Shown here: positions 42,266 to 50,252 of the stretch, in pieces
Layout: the number at the start of each line of letters is the position of its first letter
Position numbering within the stretch: position 1 is the first letter of the stretch
Source of the DNA: Leeuwenhoekiella palythoae
GTDB taxonomy: Bacteria > Bacteroidota > Bacteroidia > Flavobacteriales > Flavobacteriaceae
Assembly: GCF_900130045.1 (NCBI RefSeq)
Contig: NZ_FQXT01000005.1
Span: 186,001-250,000 of the forward strand
Direction: 5' to 3'
DNA length: 64,000 nucleotides
The notes under the pieces: model-generated
Databases searched by the model: none
The model's input: the letters and a program-made list of their open reading frames with translations, nothing else
What the model was told of the DNA's origin: nothing
Made by a program: the position numbers and the translations under genes

Positions 42266-43963
42266 ATGAATAGGAATCTTGTGTTTAGAACGCTTGTTTT
42301 TGGCCTTTCGACGATACTTTTCGTTAGCTGCGGCCGCAACGGCAAAGACTACAAAAACAGTTCCCGTGCCACCGGTTGGAGTATCAATGACCGCGATGGA
42401 GGCTTTCAGGCCAATACAGATTACAAAGAGCAAGAGGCTGCACCAGGTCTTATTTTTATTGAAGGTGGAACATTTACCATGGGTCGTGTTCAAGACGACG
42501 TAATGCACGACTGGAACAACACCCCTACACAACAGCACGTACAATCTTTTTATATGGATGAAACTGAGGTTACTAACCTTATGTATCTTGAATATCTAGA
42601 TTATCTTAAACGTGTTTTCCCACCCGAAGAAGCAAACTACAGAAACATCTATTACGGTGCATTGCCAGATACTTTAGTATGGCGTAACCGATTAGGCTTT
42701 AACGAAACTATGACTGAGAACTACCTAAGACATCCTGCTTACGCACGATATCCGGTAGTAGGTGTGAGTTGGATTCAAGCTGTTGAGTTCAGTACTTGGA
42801 GAACCAACCGCTACAACGAGTATGTTTTAGAACAAGAAGGTTTTACGCAAAAAGGAGCAAAATATAATGTAGATGCACAATCTACTTTTGACACAGACAC
42901 CTACTTACAGGCACCTAGCTTAACTTATGGCGGTCAAGATGACGTGATCAGAGGTGGAAAAGCTTCAGCGCAGCGCGAAAAGAACAATACTCCTCGTGCT
43001 AACCCCAACAATCCGGGCGCAGGAACAGAGGCGAAAGATATTTACGTTCAAATGAAAGATGGTATTATTTCAACCACAAAATACCGTCTTCCAACCGAAG
43101 CTGAATGGGAATATGCCGCATTAGGCCTTGTAGGTTTAAGAGAATACAATGTGTACCGCGGTAGAAAAAAATACCCTTGGGATGGTGCTTACACACGCTC
43201 TGGAAACCGCAAAACACGTGGTGACCAATTAGCCAACTTTAAACAAGGTGATGGTGACTACGGCGGGATTGCAGGATGGTCTGACGATAATGCTGATATT
43301 ACTGCTGAAATTAAGTCATACGAACCTAACGATTTTGGACTTTATGATATGGCCGGAAACGTTTCAGAATGGGTTGCAGATGTGTACAGACCTATTGTTG
43401 ACGATGAGTATAACGACTTTAACTACTATCGTGGTAACGTGTATACTAAAAACGCAATCAACGAAGATGGCACTGTAAAGATCCTTACTACAGAAGATAT
43501 CGTTTATGACACTTTAGAAAATGGAAAAATCGTAGCTCGCAATCTCCCGGGAGAAATTTTGCAAGTTCCTGTTGATGATGAAGAAACGTATTTAAGAACC
43601 CAGTTTTCTGAAAGCGACAACCGAAACTTTAGAGATGGTGACAAACAATCATCTAGATATTACCAGAGTTTCTCAGACACAGAGTCTGACAATGACCGTA
43701 TGTATGACTCTCCGGTAAACCGTATTTCTGCTGGAGAAGAAGGGATGGTTAAAGAATATGACAAACAAAACGATCGTACTACTCTTGTAGATGACGAAGT
43801 TCGAGTTTATAAAGGAGGCTCTTGGAGAGACCGAGAATATTGGTTAGACCCGGCACAGCGTAGATATTTACCACAAACGATGGCTACAGACGATATTGGA
43901 TTTAGAAACGCAATGTCTCGCGTAGGCTCAAAATCTACAAAGAATAAAAGTCCGCGTAACTAA
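42266..43963 (+). CDS. gldJ: GldJ, gliding motility / T9SS lipoprotein
   Basis: A 565-residue lipoprotein (lipobox ending LFVSCGR) with a formylglycine-enzyme/SUMF1-like domain: LIFIEGGTFTMGR, DETEVTNLMYLEYL, PVVGVSWIQAVEF, YRLPTEAEWEYAA, YDMAGNVSEWVADVYRP and VYKGGSWRDREYW. With this fold and length it is GldJ, which with GldK stabilises the T9SS ring and motor for gliding and secretion. Divergent from porU, as in relatives. A terminator follows 20 bases later. Confidence 0.95.
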   Translation: MNRNLVFRTLVFGLSTILFVSCGRNGKDYKNSSRATGWSINDRDGGFQANTDYKEQEAAPGLIFIEGGTFTMGRVQDDVMHDWNNTPTQQHVQSFYMDETEVTNLMYLEYLDYLKRVFPPEEANYRNIYYGALPDTLVWRNRLGFNETMTENYLRHPAYARYPVVGVSWIQAVEFSTWRTNRYNEYVLEQEGFTQKGAKYNVDAQSTFDTDTYLQAPSLTYGGQDDVIRGGKASAQREKNNTPRANPNNPGAGTEAKDIYVQMKDGIISTTKYRLPTEAEWEYAALGLVGLREYNVYRGRKKYPWDGAYTRSGNRKTRGDQLANFKQGDGDYGGIAGWSDDNADITAEIKSYEPNDFGLYDMAGNVSEWVADVYRPIVDDEYNDFNYYRGNVYTKNAINEDGTVKILTTEDIVYDTLENGKIVARNLPGEILQVPVDDEETYLRTQFSESDNRNFRDGDKQSSRYYQSFSDTESDNDRMYDSPVNRISAGEEGMVKEYDKQNDRTTLVDDEVRVYKGGSWRDREYWLDPAQRRYLPQTMATDDIGFRNAMSRVGSKSTKNKSPRN

Positions 43964-43983
43964 ATAAAGTACTAATCTTATTT

Positions 43984-44019
43984 AAACGCCCTAAGTTCAC
44001 TAGCTTTGGGCGTTTTTTT
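43984..44019 (+). terminator. Terminator of gldJ
   Basis: AAACGCCCTAAG (43984-43995) pairs, with one bulged position, with CTTTGGGCGTTT (44004-44015), followed by a T-run. It ends 11 bases before murF. Confidence 0.8.
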
Positions 44020-44029
44020 ATTCCTGCAT

Positions 44030-45325
44030 ATGACTATTCAAGAGATTCATCACTTATTCCTGGAAAGCGACGGAATAAGCACCGATACCAGAGCGATTCG
44101 TAAGAACACGCTTTTTTTCGCCCTCAAAGGCGCCAATTTTAATGGAAACACCTTTGCTTATCAAGCTTTAGCCTCCGGCGCATCTTATGCAATTGTTGAT
44201 GAAGAAGCATTCGACACCGGTGATAAGACCATTTTAGTAACCGATGTTTTAAAAACGCTTCAGGAACTGGCTTACACCCATAGAAAATATTTAGACATTC
44301 CCATTCTGGCACTTACCGGAAGTAACGGAAAAACCACCACCAAGGAACTTATTAATAAAGTCCTTTCTAAAAAATTTAATACGACAGCCACGCAGGGCAA
44401 CCTCAACAACCATATAGGCGTACCGCTCACGCTCCTATCTATGACTAAAAACACCGAAATAGGTATTGTAGAAATGGGCGCTAATCACATTGGCGAAATT
44501 GCAGAACTCGCAGCAATTGCAGCGCCCGATTTTGGGTACATCACTAACTTTGGAAAGGCGCACTTAGAAGGTTTTGGTAGTGTTGAAGGTGTAATTCAGG
44601 GAAAGAGCGAACTCTATGAATATCTCATAGCACATAAAGGCACGTTGTTTTTAAATCTGGATGACCCTATTCAGACAAAAAAAGTAAAAAGCACGCACAG
44701 TTTTTGCTTCAGCGCACTGGAAGACGCCGACACAAAAATCGTTTATCAAGAAGCGCAGCCCTTTGCCAATTTTGAATTTGATGATTTACACGTGCAAAGC
44801 AATCTGATGGGCCAATACAACACCATCAACTTGGCCGCAGCTGCAACTATTGGGATGTTCTTCAAAATTGATAAAACAGCCATTAAAGAAGCTCTGGAGT
44901 CATATATACCCACAAATAACAGATCGCAGATCATCAATAAAGGAAAGCAAACCATCATACTTGATGCCTATAATGCCAACCCCACCAGTATGGCTGCGGC
45001 GCTTCAGAATTTCTCAGACTTAAAGGGAGCGAATAAAATCGCATTTCTTGGTGATATGTTTGAATTGGGAGATACCGCGCACGAAGAGCATCAGATCGTA
45101 GCAGATACCTGCGCAAACCTAAACATTGATTACACGGTATTTTTAGGAAAGAATTTTGGCAAAGTAAAAACATCGGGATATAAATACGAAAATCTTGAAG
45201 CCCTTGAAAATTCGGGATTTCCAGAGGTTTTGCAGGATAAATTAAAAGAAGCAACAATCCTCATTAAAGGTTCCCGCGGAATGAAGCTAGAAGGTTTATT
45301 AGATCTATTAGACAGCAACAATTAG
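44030..45325 (+). CDS. murF: UDP-MurNAc-tripeptide-D-Ala-D-Ala ligase MurF
   Basis: A 431-residue Mur ligase that adds D-Ala-D-Ala in peptidoglycan synthesis. The ATP loop is LALTGSNGKTTTKELI, with QGNLNNHIGVPLTLL and GIVEMGANHIGEIAELAAIA after it and DAYNANPTSMAAAL and LGDMFELG in the C-terminal domain, typical of MurF. I start at the ATG at 44030, since the frame upstream to 44006 falls in the gldJ terminator. It is separate from the main dcw cluster here. Confidence 0.95.
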   Translation: MTIQEIHHLFLESDGISTDTRAIRKNTLFFALKGANFNGNTFAYQALASGASYAIVDEEAFDTGDKTILVTDVLKTLQELAYTHRKYLDIPILALTGSNGKTTTKELINKVLSKKFNTTATQGNLNNHIGVPLTLLSMTKNTEIGIVEMGANHIGEIAELAAIAAPDFGYITNFGKAHLEGFGSVEGVIQGKSELYEYLIAHKGTLFLNLDDPIQTKKVKSTHSFCFSALEDADTKIVYQEAQPFANFEFDDLHVQSNLMGQYNTINLAAAATIGMFFKIDKTAIKEALESYIPTNNRSQIINKGKQTIILDAYNANPTSMAAALQNFSDLKGANKIAFLGDMFELGDTAHEEHQIVADTCANLNIDYTVFLGKNFGKVKTSGYKYENLEALENSGFPEVLQDKLKEATILIKGSRGMKLEGLLDLLDSNN

Positions 45326-45602
45326 TAATTTTAAAGTAATCAGAATTTACTCCACAATTTTCTCAATAAGCAGAACATCTCTGAGGGAAGTTTATAAGGT
45401 ATTGACGGGATATACTTTAATTTAGATACAATGTTTTTACCAGATACCCTTTGGCACCAATAAAAATGAGCCTATAAAGTCCCCTATTCTTTATAAGCCC
45501 ATTTTAAATCTAAATCCAACAAGATTTTTTTGTAATTATAAAAGCATCAATTTAAAATGACCTGTAATTACAAATGCAATATACTTGTGATATCTTATAT
45601 TG
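45326..45602. other. AT-rich gene-free region with inverted repeats, after murF
   Basis: No convincing gene on either strand. It holds TATAAAG (45474-45480) facing CTTTATA (45489-45495) and TTGTAATTA (45530-45538) facing TAATTACAA (45565-45573). A strong terminator closes the region at 45603-45627, about 280 bases past murF, so it may be a long 3' tail or a small RNA. Confidence 0.35.
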
Positions 45603-45627
45603 AAAATACCCGATAGCGGGTATTTTT
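45603..45627 (+). terminator. Strong rho-independent terminator
   Basis: AAAATACCCG (45603-45612), loop ATAG, CGGGTATTTT (45617-45626), then T. A perfect 10-bp stem; the transcript it ends is murF or an unannotated RNA before it. Confidence 0.8.
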
Positions 45628-45643
45628 GGCGATTACAATGCAT

Positions 45644-45675
45644 AAAAAAAGCTTAAGTCTTTGAACTTAAGCTTT
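45644..45675 (-). terminator. Terminator of tRNA-Val
   Basis: AAAGCTTAAGT (45648-45658) pairs with ACTTAAGCTTT (45665-45675); seven T follow on the minus strand. It ends 5 bases after the tRNA. Confidence 0.85.
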
Positions 45676-45679
45676 CAAG

Positions 45680-45754
45680 TGGGACATATTGGATTCGAAC
45701 CAATGACTTCCACGTTGTCGACGTGACACTCTAAACCAACTGAGTTAATGTCCC
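45680..45754 (-). tRNA. tRNA-Val (anticodon GAC)
   Basis: A complete 75-base cloverleaf on the minus strand: acceptor GGGACAT/ATGTCCC, D-stem ACTC/GAGT, anticodon stem TCACG/CGTGG with loop TCGACAA, T-stem ATTGG/CCAAT with loop TTCGAAT, discriminator A. CCA is not encoded. By this folding the anticodon is GAC (valine), and position 33 is C, where nearly all tRNAs have U. Confidence 0.85.
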
Positions 45755-45917
45755 GGAAAATGCCGCAAATCTAATGTAGTTTTGACAAATATCAAATAAA
45801 ATAAGACAAGCTTATAAAAATAAAAAATTGTCATATTTTAACGCTTAAATTCGTTTTTTGATAATTTCCAGTAACGCTTTTATTACAATAATCAATACTT
45901 CACACAAACCATACACT

Positions 45918-46847
45918 ATGTCACTTATTAAGAGAACAACTTTTTACAACAGATTTTTTCTGTTACTAGTACTGACCACTTTTGCCATCTCATGTGGTGA
46001 AAAGAAAAAATCTGATTCAGAGACCACTCAAATCACAACCGAAACTGAGGAAGCATCTAATTTTGGCGGACTCGCTTTATACACGCTGAGAGATGCGATG
46101 GCCCAAGACCCAAAAGGCACTTTACAAACCGTTGCTGAAGATGGCTATGCCTATGTTGAAGCTGCAGGATACGAAGATGGAATGTTCTACGGAATGACAC
46201 CAGAGGCTTTTAAAAGCTTTTTAGATAGCATCAACATCACTCCTATGAGCACCCATCAAGGATCTGTTAGTTTAGAGAATGCTAATCAAATGATCGCTGA
46301 TGTTAAAGCAGCCGGGTTCAAGTATTTTGTAGTACCGGTTCCGCCAATGGGAATGTTCACTTTTGATGCCGAGTCTCAAACTTTAGGAATGGAAGGTACT
46401 CCTAAAGAACTTGCAGATATTTTAACCACGTTAGGTAAAAAATGCAAAGAGCAAGGTCTTACACTACTGTACCACAATCACGATTTTGAATATAAAGAAA
46501 ATGCTGAAGGTATTATCCCTATTGATTATTTGCTTGAAAACACTGACCCTGAATTTGTGAATTTTCAGATGGATCTTTATTGGGTAACCAAGGCCGGTGC
46601 AGATCCTGTAGCATATTTTGAGAAGTATCCGGGTCGTTTTAAACTATGGCACGTTAAGGATATGGATGATCAAGGGCGCTTTGCTCCGGTAGGAGAAGGC
46701 AGCATAGACTTAGCTAGAATTTTAGCCAATAAGGAAAAATCAGGGATGGAATACTATTTTGTAGAACAAGATCAAACCTTCAATCACGAGCCGCTAGAAG
46801 CGATCAAAATCAGCCATAAGGCTTTAGGAGAACTTGGTTTCGAATAG
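45918..46847 (+). CDS. Sugar phosphate isomerase/epimerase-like lipoprotein
   Basis: A 309-residue TIM-barrel protein of the xylose-isomerase-like family. Lipoprotein signal LLVLTTFAISCGEK, then a Ser/Thr/Glu spacer. The barrel shows GLALYTLRDAM, FKYFVVPVPPM, LLYHNHDFEYK with the metal-binding histidine and glutamate, FQMDLYWVTKAG and WHVKDMDDQGRFAPVGEG. It probably isomerises a sugar or inositol derivative in the periplasm. The chosen start at 45918 gives a normal lipoprotein signal; 20 extra residues from 45858 would spoil it. Confidence 0.85.
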   Translation: MSLIKRTTFYNRFFLLLVLTTFAISCGEKKKSDSETTQITTETEEASNFGGLALYTLRDAMAQDPKGTLQTVAEDGYAYVEAAGYEDGMFYGMTPEAFKSFLDSINITPMSTHQGSVSLENANQMIADVKAAGFKYFVVPVPPMGMFTFDAESQTLGMEGTPKELADILTTLGKKCKEQGLTLLYHNHDFEYKENAEGIIPIDYLLENTDPEFVNFQMDLYWVTKAGADPVAYFEKYPGRFKLWHVKDMDDQGRFAPVGEGSIDLARILANKEKSGMEYYFVEQDQTFNHEPLEAIKISHKALGELGFE

Positions 46848-46870
46848 GTTTTAAGAACAAAACAACACAA

Positions 46871-46898
46871 AAACCTGCTTTTACGAGCAGGTTTTTTT
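46871..46898 (+). terminator. Terminator of the isomerase-like gene
   Basis: AAACCTGCT (46871-46879) pairs with AGCAGGTTT (46886-46894), followed by a T-run. Confidence 0.85.
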
Positions 46899-46982
46899 AT
46901 TTTAATTCCGCCAGAATCCCAATAACAAGTTCTCAAAGCAAATCTCAACGTTGTTATAATTTACAACGCAACCAAAAACAAA

Positions 46983-47008
46983 AAGGCTTCACATTTCTGT
47001 GAAGCCTT
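46983..47008 (-). terminator. Terminator of the interrupted initiator tRNA gene
   Basis: AAGGCTTCACA (46983-46993), loop TTTC, TGTGAAGCCTT (46998-47008), with T-rich sequence following on the minus strand. It lies 11 bases past the 3' end of the tRNA fragment and so marks the original chromosomal end of that gene. Confidence 0.8.
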
Positions 47009-47019
47009 GTCTTTGCTAG

Positions 47020-47061
47020 TAGCGGGAACTGGACTCGAACCAGTGACCTTCGGGTTATGAG
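47020..47061 (-). pseudogene. 3' part of initiator tRNA-fMet; attachment site of the integrative element
   Basis: On the minus strand these 42 bases run from the anticodon loop CTCATAA (CAT) through the 3' anticodon stem CCCGA, variable loop, T-arm (ACTGG TTCGAGT CCAGT), acceptor TCCCGCT and discriminator A. The three C in the anticodon stem identify the initiator type. The 5' half is missing: beyond the loop, where TCGGG should be, stands AAAAA. This is the pattern left at one end of an element inserted in a tRNA gene; the intact gene should be re-formed at its far end. Confidence 0.85.
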
Positions 47062-47167
47062 TTTTTGATACTACCATATCAATTTAACCTAAAAATACTA
47101 TAAATCAATGTTTTATATATGATTTAATATATTTTAACAGCAAATAATATCAAATAAAACTAACAAA

Positions 47168-47189
47168 TGTTGTACCTATGTTGTACCTA
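47168..47189 (+). repeat. Tandem 11-bp repeat, likely integrase arm sites
   Basis: TGTTGTACCTA occurs twice without gap (47168-47178 and 47179-47189), 35 bases before the integrase start and about 110 from the tRNA junction. An exact repeat of one DNA turn suggests two adjacent binding sites, most likely for the integrase N-terminal arm-binding domain. Confidence 0.6.
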
Positions 47190-47196
47190 AAATAAT

Positions 47197-47204
47197 TATC
47201 TTTA
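47197..47204 (+). promoter_or_regulatory. -7 promoter-like box of the integrase gene
   Basis: TATCTTTA (one mismatch to TAnnTTTG) 20 bases before the integrase ATG, directly after the tandem repeat, so repeat occupancy could repress it. Confidence 0.45.
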
Positions 47205-47223
47205 TAATCCAAAAGTAATTATT

Positions 47224-48429
47224 ATGGCAACAGTAAGAGTGGTTTTAAGAAAAAAGAAAAATAAAGCCGGAAGGTTTCCTATTGCTATTCGCATAACTAA
47301 AGACCGTAAAAGTTCTTACCTAAATACAGGTCAATATATAGATGTAAAATTTTGGGACGAGAAAAACCGCAATGTTAGGAAGTCGCACCCTAATTCAAAG
47401 ATGCTGAATAATTTTATTTCAACCAAGGTTGCAGAAGCTAACGATAAGGTTTTGAAATCTGAAATGAATCCTGAGTATCAAACCGTATCGGATATTAAAA
47501 CGAAAATTATTGCTACAAAGGGACTTGATTTTTTTGCCGTAGCTGAAATGCACCTTCAAAACTTAAAAAACAGAAATAAACATCATCAGTATGACACTGA
47601 ACTTGGGCGAATAAAAAAGTTCAAGGAATTTCTTGATAAAGATATTCTTCCGTTCAACAAGCTGAATTCAACAGTTCTTAAAAAGTTTGAAACTTTCCTG
47701 CTTCACAAGAAAAAACTTGCGCCCAGAACAGTCGTGAATTATTTAATCCTTATTAGAACGATATTCAATCTTGCAATTTCTGAATCAATTGCAGATAGAG
47801 GATTATATCCATTTGGAAAAGGTAAAATGACAATCAAAATCCCAGAGGCTCAAAAAATAGGATTTAGTGCTGATGAAATACAAAAGCTAGAAAATGCAAA
47901 CGGTATTACCGAAGCACAACAAAAGGCAATCCATATTTGGCTTATCAGTTTTTACTTTGCTGGAATACGCGTTGGCGATGTTTTAAAATTAAAGTGGTCA
48001 GATTTTAATGATGGGCGCCTACTCTACCGAATGAACAAAAACAGTAAACTGGTTTCACTCAAAATTCCTGATAAAGCCATCGAAATTTTCAATCATTACA
48101 AGGAAAACTCAAATTATAATGGCCTCGTGTTTCCTCAACTGAAAGGTGTAAATCTAAATAACACCGAGGAAGTATCAAAAAGAACCCAATCCATTACCCG
48201 CAATTTGAACAGACGATTAAAAATTGCAGCAAAAAGCCTCGGAATACAGAAAAATATAAGTATGCATATTGCTCGGCATAGCTTTGGAAATATTTCTGGT
48301 GATAAAATCTCAATCCAGATGTTGCAAAAATTATATCGCCACTCTTCTGTAACTACAACGATAAGATATCAAGCAAATTTCATCCACAAAGATGCCGATG
48401 ATGCTTTGGACAGTGTAGTAAATTTTTAA
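47224..48429 (+). CDS. int: Tyrosine-type site-specific integrase
   Basis: A 401-residue recombinase of the Bacteroidota type. Residues 1-95 form the arm-binding domain (VRVVLRKKKNKAGRFPIAI), residues 105-205 the SAM-like core-binding domain, residues 210-400 the catalytic domain: Arg in FYFAGIRVGDVLKLKW, HIARHSFGN with His-x2-Arg, the second His in LYRHSSVTTTIRY, where the Tyr nucleophile follows. All catalytic residues are present, so it should be active. Its position 160 bases from the tRNA junction is standard for such elements. Confidence 0.95.
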   Translation: MATVRVVLRKKKNKAGRFPIAIRITKDRKSSYLNTGQYIDVKFWDEKNRNVRKSHPNSKMLNNFISTKVAEANDKVLKSEMNPEYQTVSDIKTKIIATKGLDFFAVAEMHLQNLKNRNKHHQYDTELGRIKKFKEFLDKDILPFNKLNSTVLKKFETFLLHKKKLAPRTVVNYLILIRTIFNLAISESIADRGLYPFGKGKMTIKIPEAQKIGFSADEIQKLENANGITEAQQKAIHIWLISFYFAGIRVGDVLKLKWSDFNDGRLLYRMNKNSKLVSLKIPDKAIEIFNHYKENSNYNGLVFPQLKGVNLNNTEEVSKRTQSITRNLNRRLKIAAKSLGIQKNISMHIARHSFGNISGDKISIQMLQKLYRHSSVTTTIRYQANFIHKDADDALDSVVNF

Positions 48430-48521
48430 GCAAAATGTTTGCCAGCTGTGAACATCTTCCATAATAATTCTAACATTTTAGAATTTCATTCTTCTACCTT
48501 TATAAGCTAAAATTTTTGCTT

Positions 48522-49427
48522 ATGGTTTTAAAGGTCAAATGGATAGATTTCAAAAGTCAAATCGATAAATATATAATTGAGGGCGAAGCTCTGGTTGAAA
48601 AATATAAATCTTCAAGAACTGAAGAAGAATTTGCCGAGTTAAAAGCTTCAAAGCAGTCTTGGGAAAATAATGTGATAGAATTTGTTAAAAAATCCTTTGA
48701 ACCAGAACACATTAATTTCGCTTATGAATTCAAAGCCCAGAGAGGCTATAATCTGGGAATGAAGTTAGGCATTGACCAAAAAATTAAAAATGTCATCCAA
48801 GCTCTAAAAGATGAAATCAATGGCCTCGAATATTACCTAAAAATACTCTTCATTTCTGATGCTATAATTCGTGCCGATGAAATTGATTTAGAAGAGCGAA
48901 AAACCCTTGATACGGAAGGCAAGCTCGACTTTATTCTTTCCAAACTTTACGACCTGTATGACGATAGAAAGTACCATTCCATTAAATGGATTCTTGAAGG
49001 CAATGGTATTGAACTGTGCGGCCATAGTGAAGATTGGGACTTTGGAAGAATGCTTGAAAATCGAAATCTAATAGAATGTCTTAATGGTAAGGACGTCAAT
49101 GCAAAACTCACATTGGAAGGAAAATATGCCATAGAGCAGGCAAGAAAAGCCCAAGTAACAGACTACTCAAAAATTAGTAGTTCTGAAGAAGAGCTAAAAG
49201 CACTTATAGAAAGTGTTTTAAAAGAAGTCAAGAAGTTGGGAATGGGCCAACAAATCATATTTGATGAATTTGATGAGCTGAGGGATGATATTCCGAAGCT
49301 GAGTAAAAAATCTTTCGGTCAACTATTAAAATCTAAGTTGTATGATTTGGTAACTGCCAAAGCCTTAGATAAAGCATTAGCCAGCGAAATATTCAAAGAA
49401 TTTACAAATCAGGTATTGCCATTTTAA
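48522..49427 (+). CDS. Unknown protein with winged-helix-like segment; cargo gene
   Basis: A 301-residue cytosolic protein. I do not recognise a family. Residues 1-90 are helical and charged, with a possible coiled coil (EALVEKYKSSRTEEEFAELK). Residues 140-210 look like a winged helix: ILSKLYDLYDDRKYHSIKWI, then GRMLENRNLIECLNG and AKLTLEGKYAIEQA as strand-turn-strand. The end is helical. ATG 48522 is preferred over TTG 48516. Three bases separate it from the nuclease-like gene, so the two are one unit. DNA binding or regulation of the nuclease is inference. Confidence 0.7.
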   Translation: MVLKVKWIDFKSQIDKYIIEGEALVEKYKSSRTEEEFAELKASKQSWENNVIEFVKKSFEPEHINFAYEFKAQRGYNLGMKLGIDQKIKNVIQALKDEINGLEYYLKILFISDAIIRADEIDLEERKTLDTEGKLDFILSKLYDLYDDRKYHSIKWILEGNGIELCGHSEDWDFGRMLENRNLIECLNGKDVNAKLTLEGKYAIEQARKAQVTDYSKISSSEEELKALIESVLKEVKKLGMGQQIIFDEFDELRDDIPKLSKKSFGQLLKSKLYDLVTAKALDKALASEIFKEFTNQVLPF

Positions 49428-49430
49428 TCT

Positions 49431-50252
49431 ATGAAGTTATTTGCAAGATTCAGGAACAAACTCAAAAAACTATTTCAGAAAAATAAACAACCTGAATATG
49501 AGGTAACGCAATTTGTGTTTTCGGACAGACAGCGTATTGATGGTAAATCGACTATTTCCTTTTTCGTAAACAATCCCAAGCCAGATGTTAGCGTAACACG
49601 AACTTTTGAGAGCGAAGATGAGACCGTTAATTCTCTTATGGACAATAACGATTTTCGAAGAATGCTATTTGAAAACTTATTTCCCGCATCCAATTCTGTA
49701 AAATACCATTGCGGTATTAAAGAGCCCATCACAGTACCTAATAAAATGCCCGGCGATATTGATATTCTTCTTTTTGAAGATGGGCAACCAGAAAATACCA
49801 TTGGTATAGAATGTAAAATTGTAAAGTCAAAATCTTCAGAGAATAAACCACCAAAAATAAATAAGGTAAACAGCGTACAGAAAAAAGGGACTCAACAAGC
49901 TAATGGATATGCTGAAATTGGTTTTAGTAGGGTCTATCTTATGGTTATACTATTGGACGATGGCCGCCATTATAAAAACCCGAATGTAATGTTTAGAAGT
50001 ACACCGACTGAATGGTTGGATGAACTTTATGGATTTGATTGGGACAGCCGGTTAGATAGTGATATAGGTATCATCTATACACACGTAAATCAATTTACTT
50101 CAAATCATATCAATCAGACCAAGGGCTTAGGACTGCGTGTTGAACGTGAAGCTGTAACTAAAGAACAAGATGAAGGTCTAACCGAAAAAATACAAAGCCT
50201 TATTCGACACGCGAAGGTACTTGCAGAATATGCGGCAAATTTGGCAAACTAA
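49431..50252 (+). CDS. PD-(D/E)XK nuclease-like protein; cargo gene
   Basis: A 273-residue protein with a basic N-terminus (FARFRNKLKKLFQKNK). The core MPGDIDILLFEDGQ...TIGIECKIVKSK places Asp109/Asp111 and the Glu127-x-Lys129 pair as in the PD-(D/E)XK nuclease fold; a helix with QQANGYAEIGFSRVYL follows, where such nucleases keep a conserved glutamine. It may cut or bind DNA. It follows the winged-helix-like gene by 3 bases; the HNH-type frame overlaps its 3' end. No named family is recognised. Confidence 0.7.
   Translation: MKLFARFRNKLKKLFQKNKQPEYEVTQFVFSDRQRIDGKSTISFFVNNPKPDVSVTRTFESEDETVNSLMDNNDFRRMLFENLFPASNSVKYHCGIKEPITVPNKMPGDIDILLFEDGQPENTIGIECKIVKSKSSENKPPKINKVNSVQKKGTQQANGYAEIGFSRVYLMVILLDDGRHYKNPNVMFRSTPTEWLDELYGFDWDSRLDSDIGIIYTHVNQFTSNHINQTKGLGLRVEREAVTKEQDEGLTEKIQSLIRHAKVLAEYAANLAN

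Noticed and set aside
45680-45754. tRNA-Asp (anticodon GTC) or tRNA-Ser (CGA)
   Set aside because: Shifting the loop to use GTC or CGA destroys the anticodon stem; only the GAC register gives five pairs.
47020-47061. Functional tRNA-Met gene
   Set aside because: Only the 3' part from the anticodon loop exists; the D-arm, 5' acceptor strand and 5' anticodon stem are missing.
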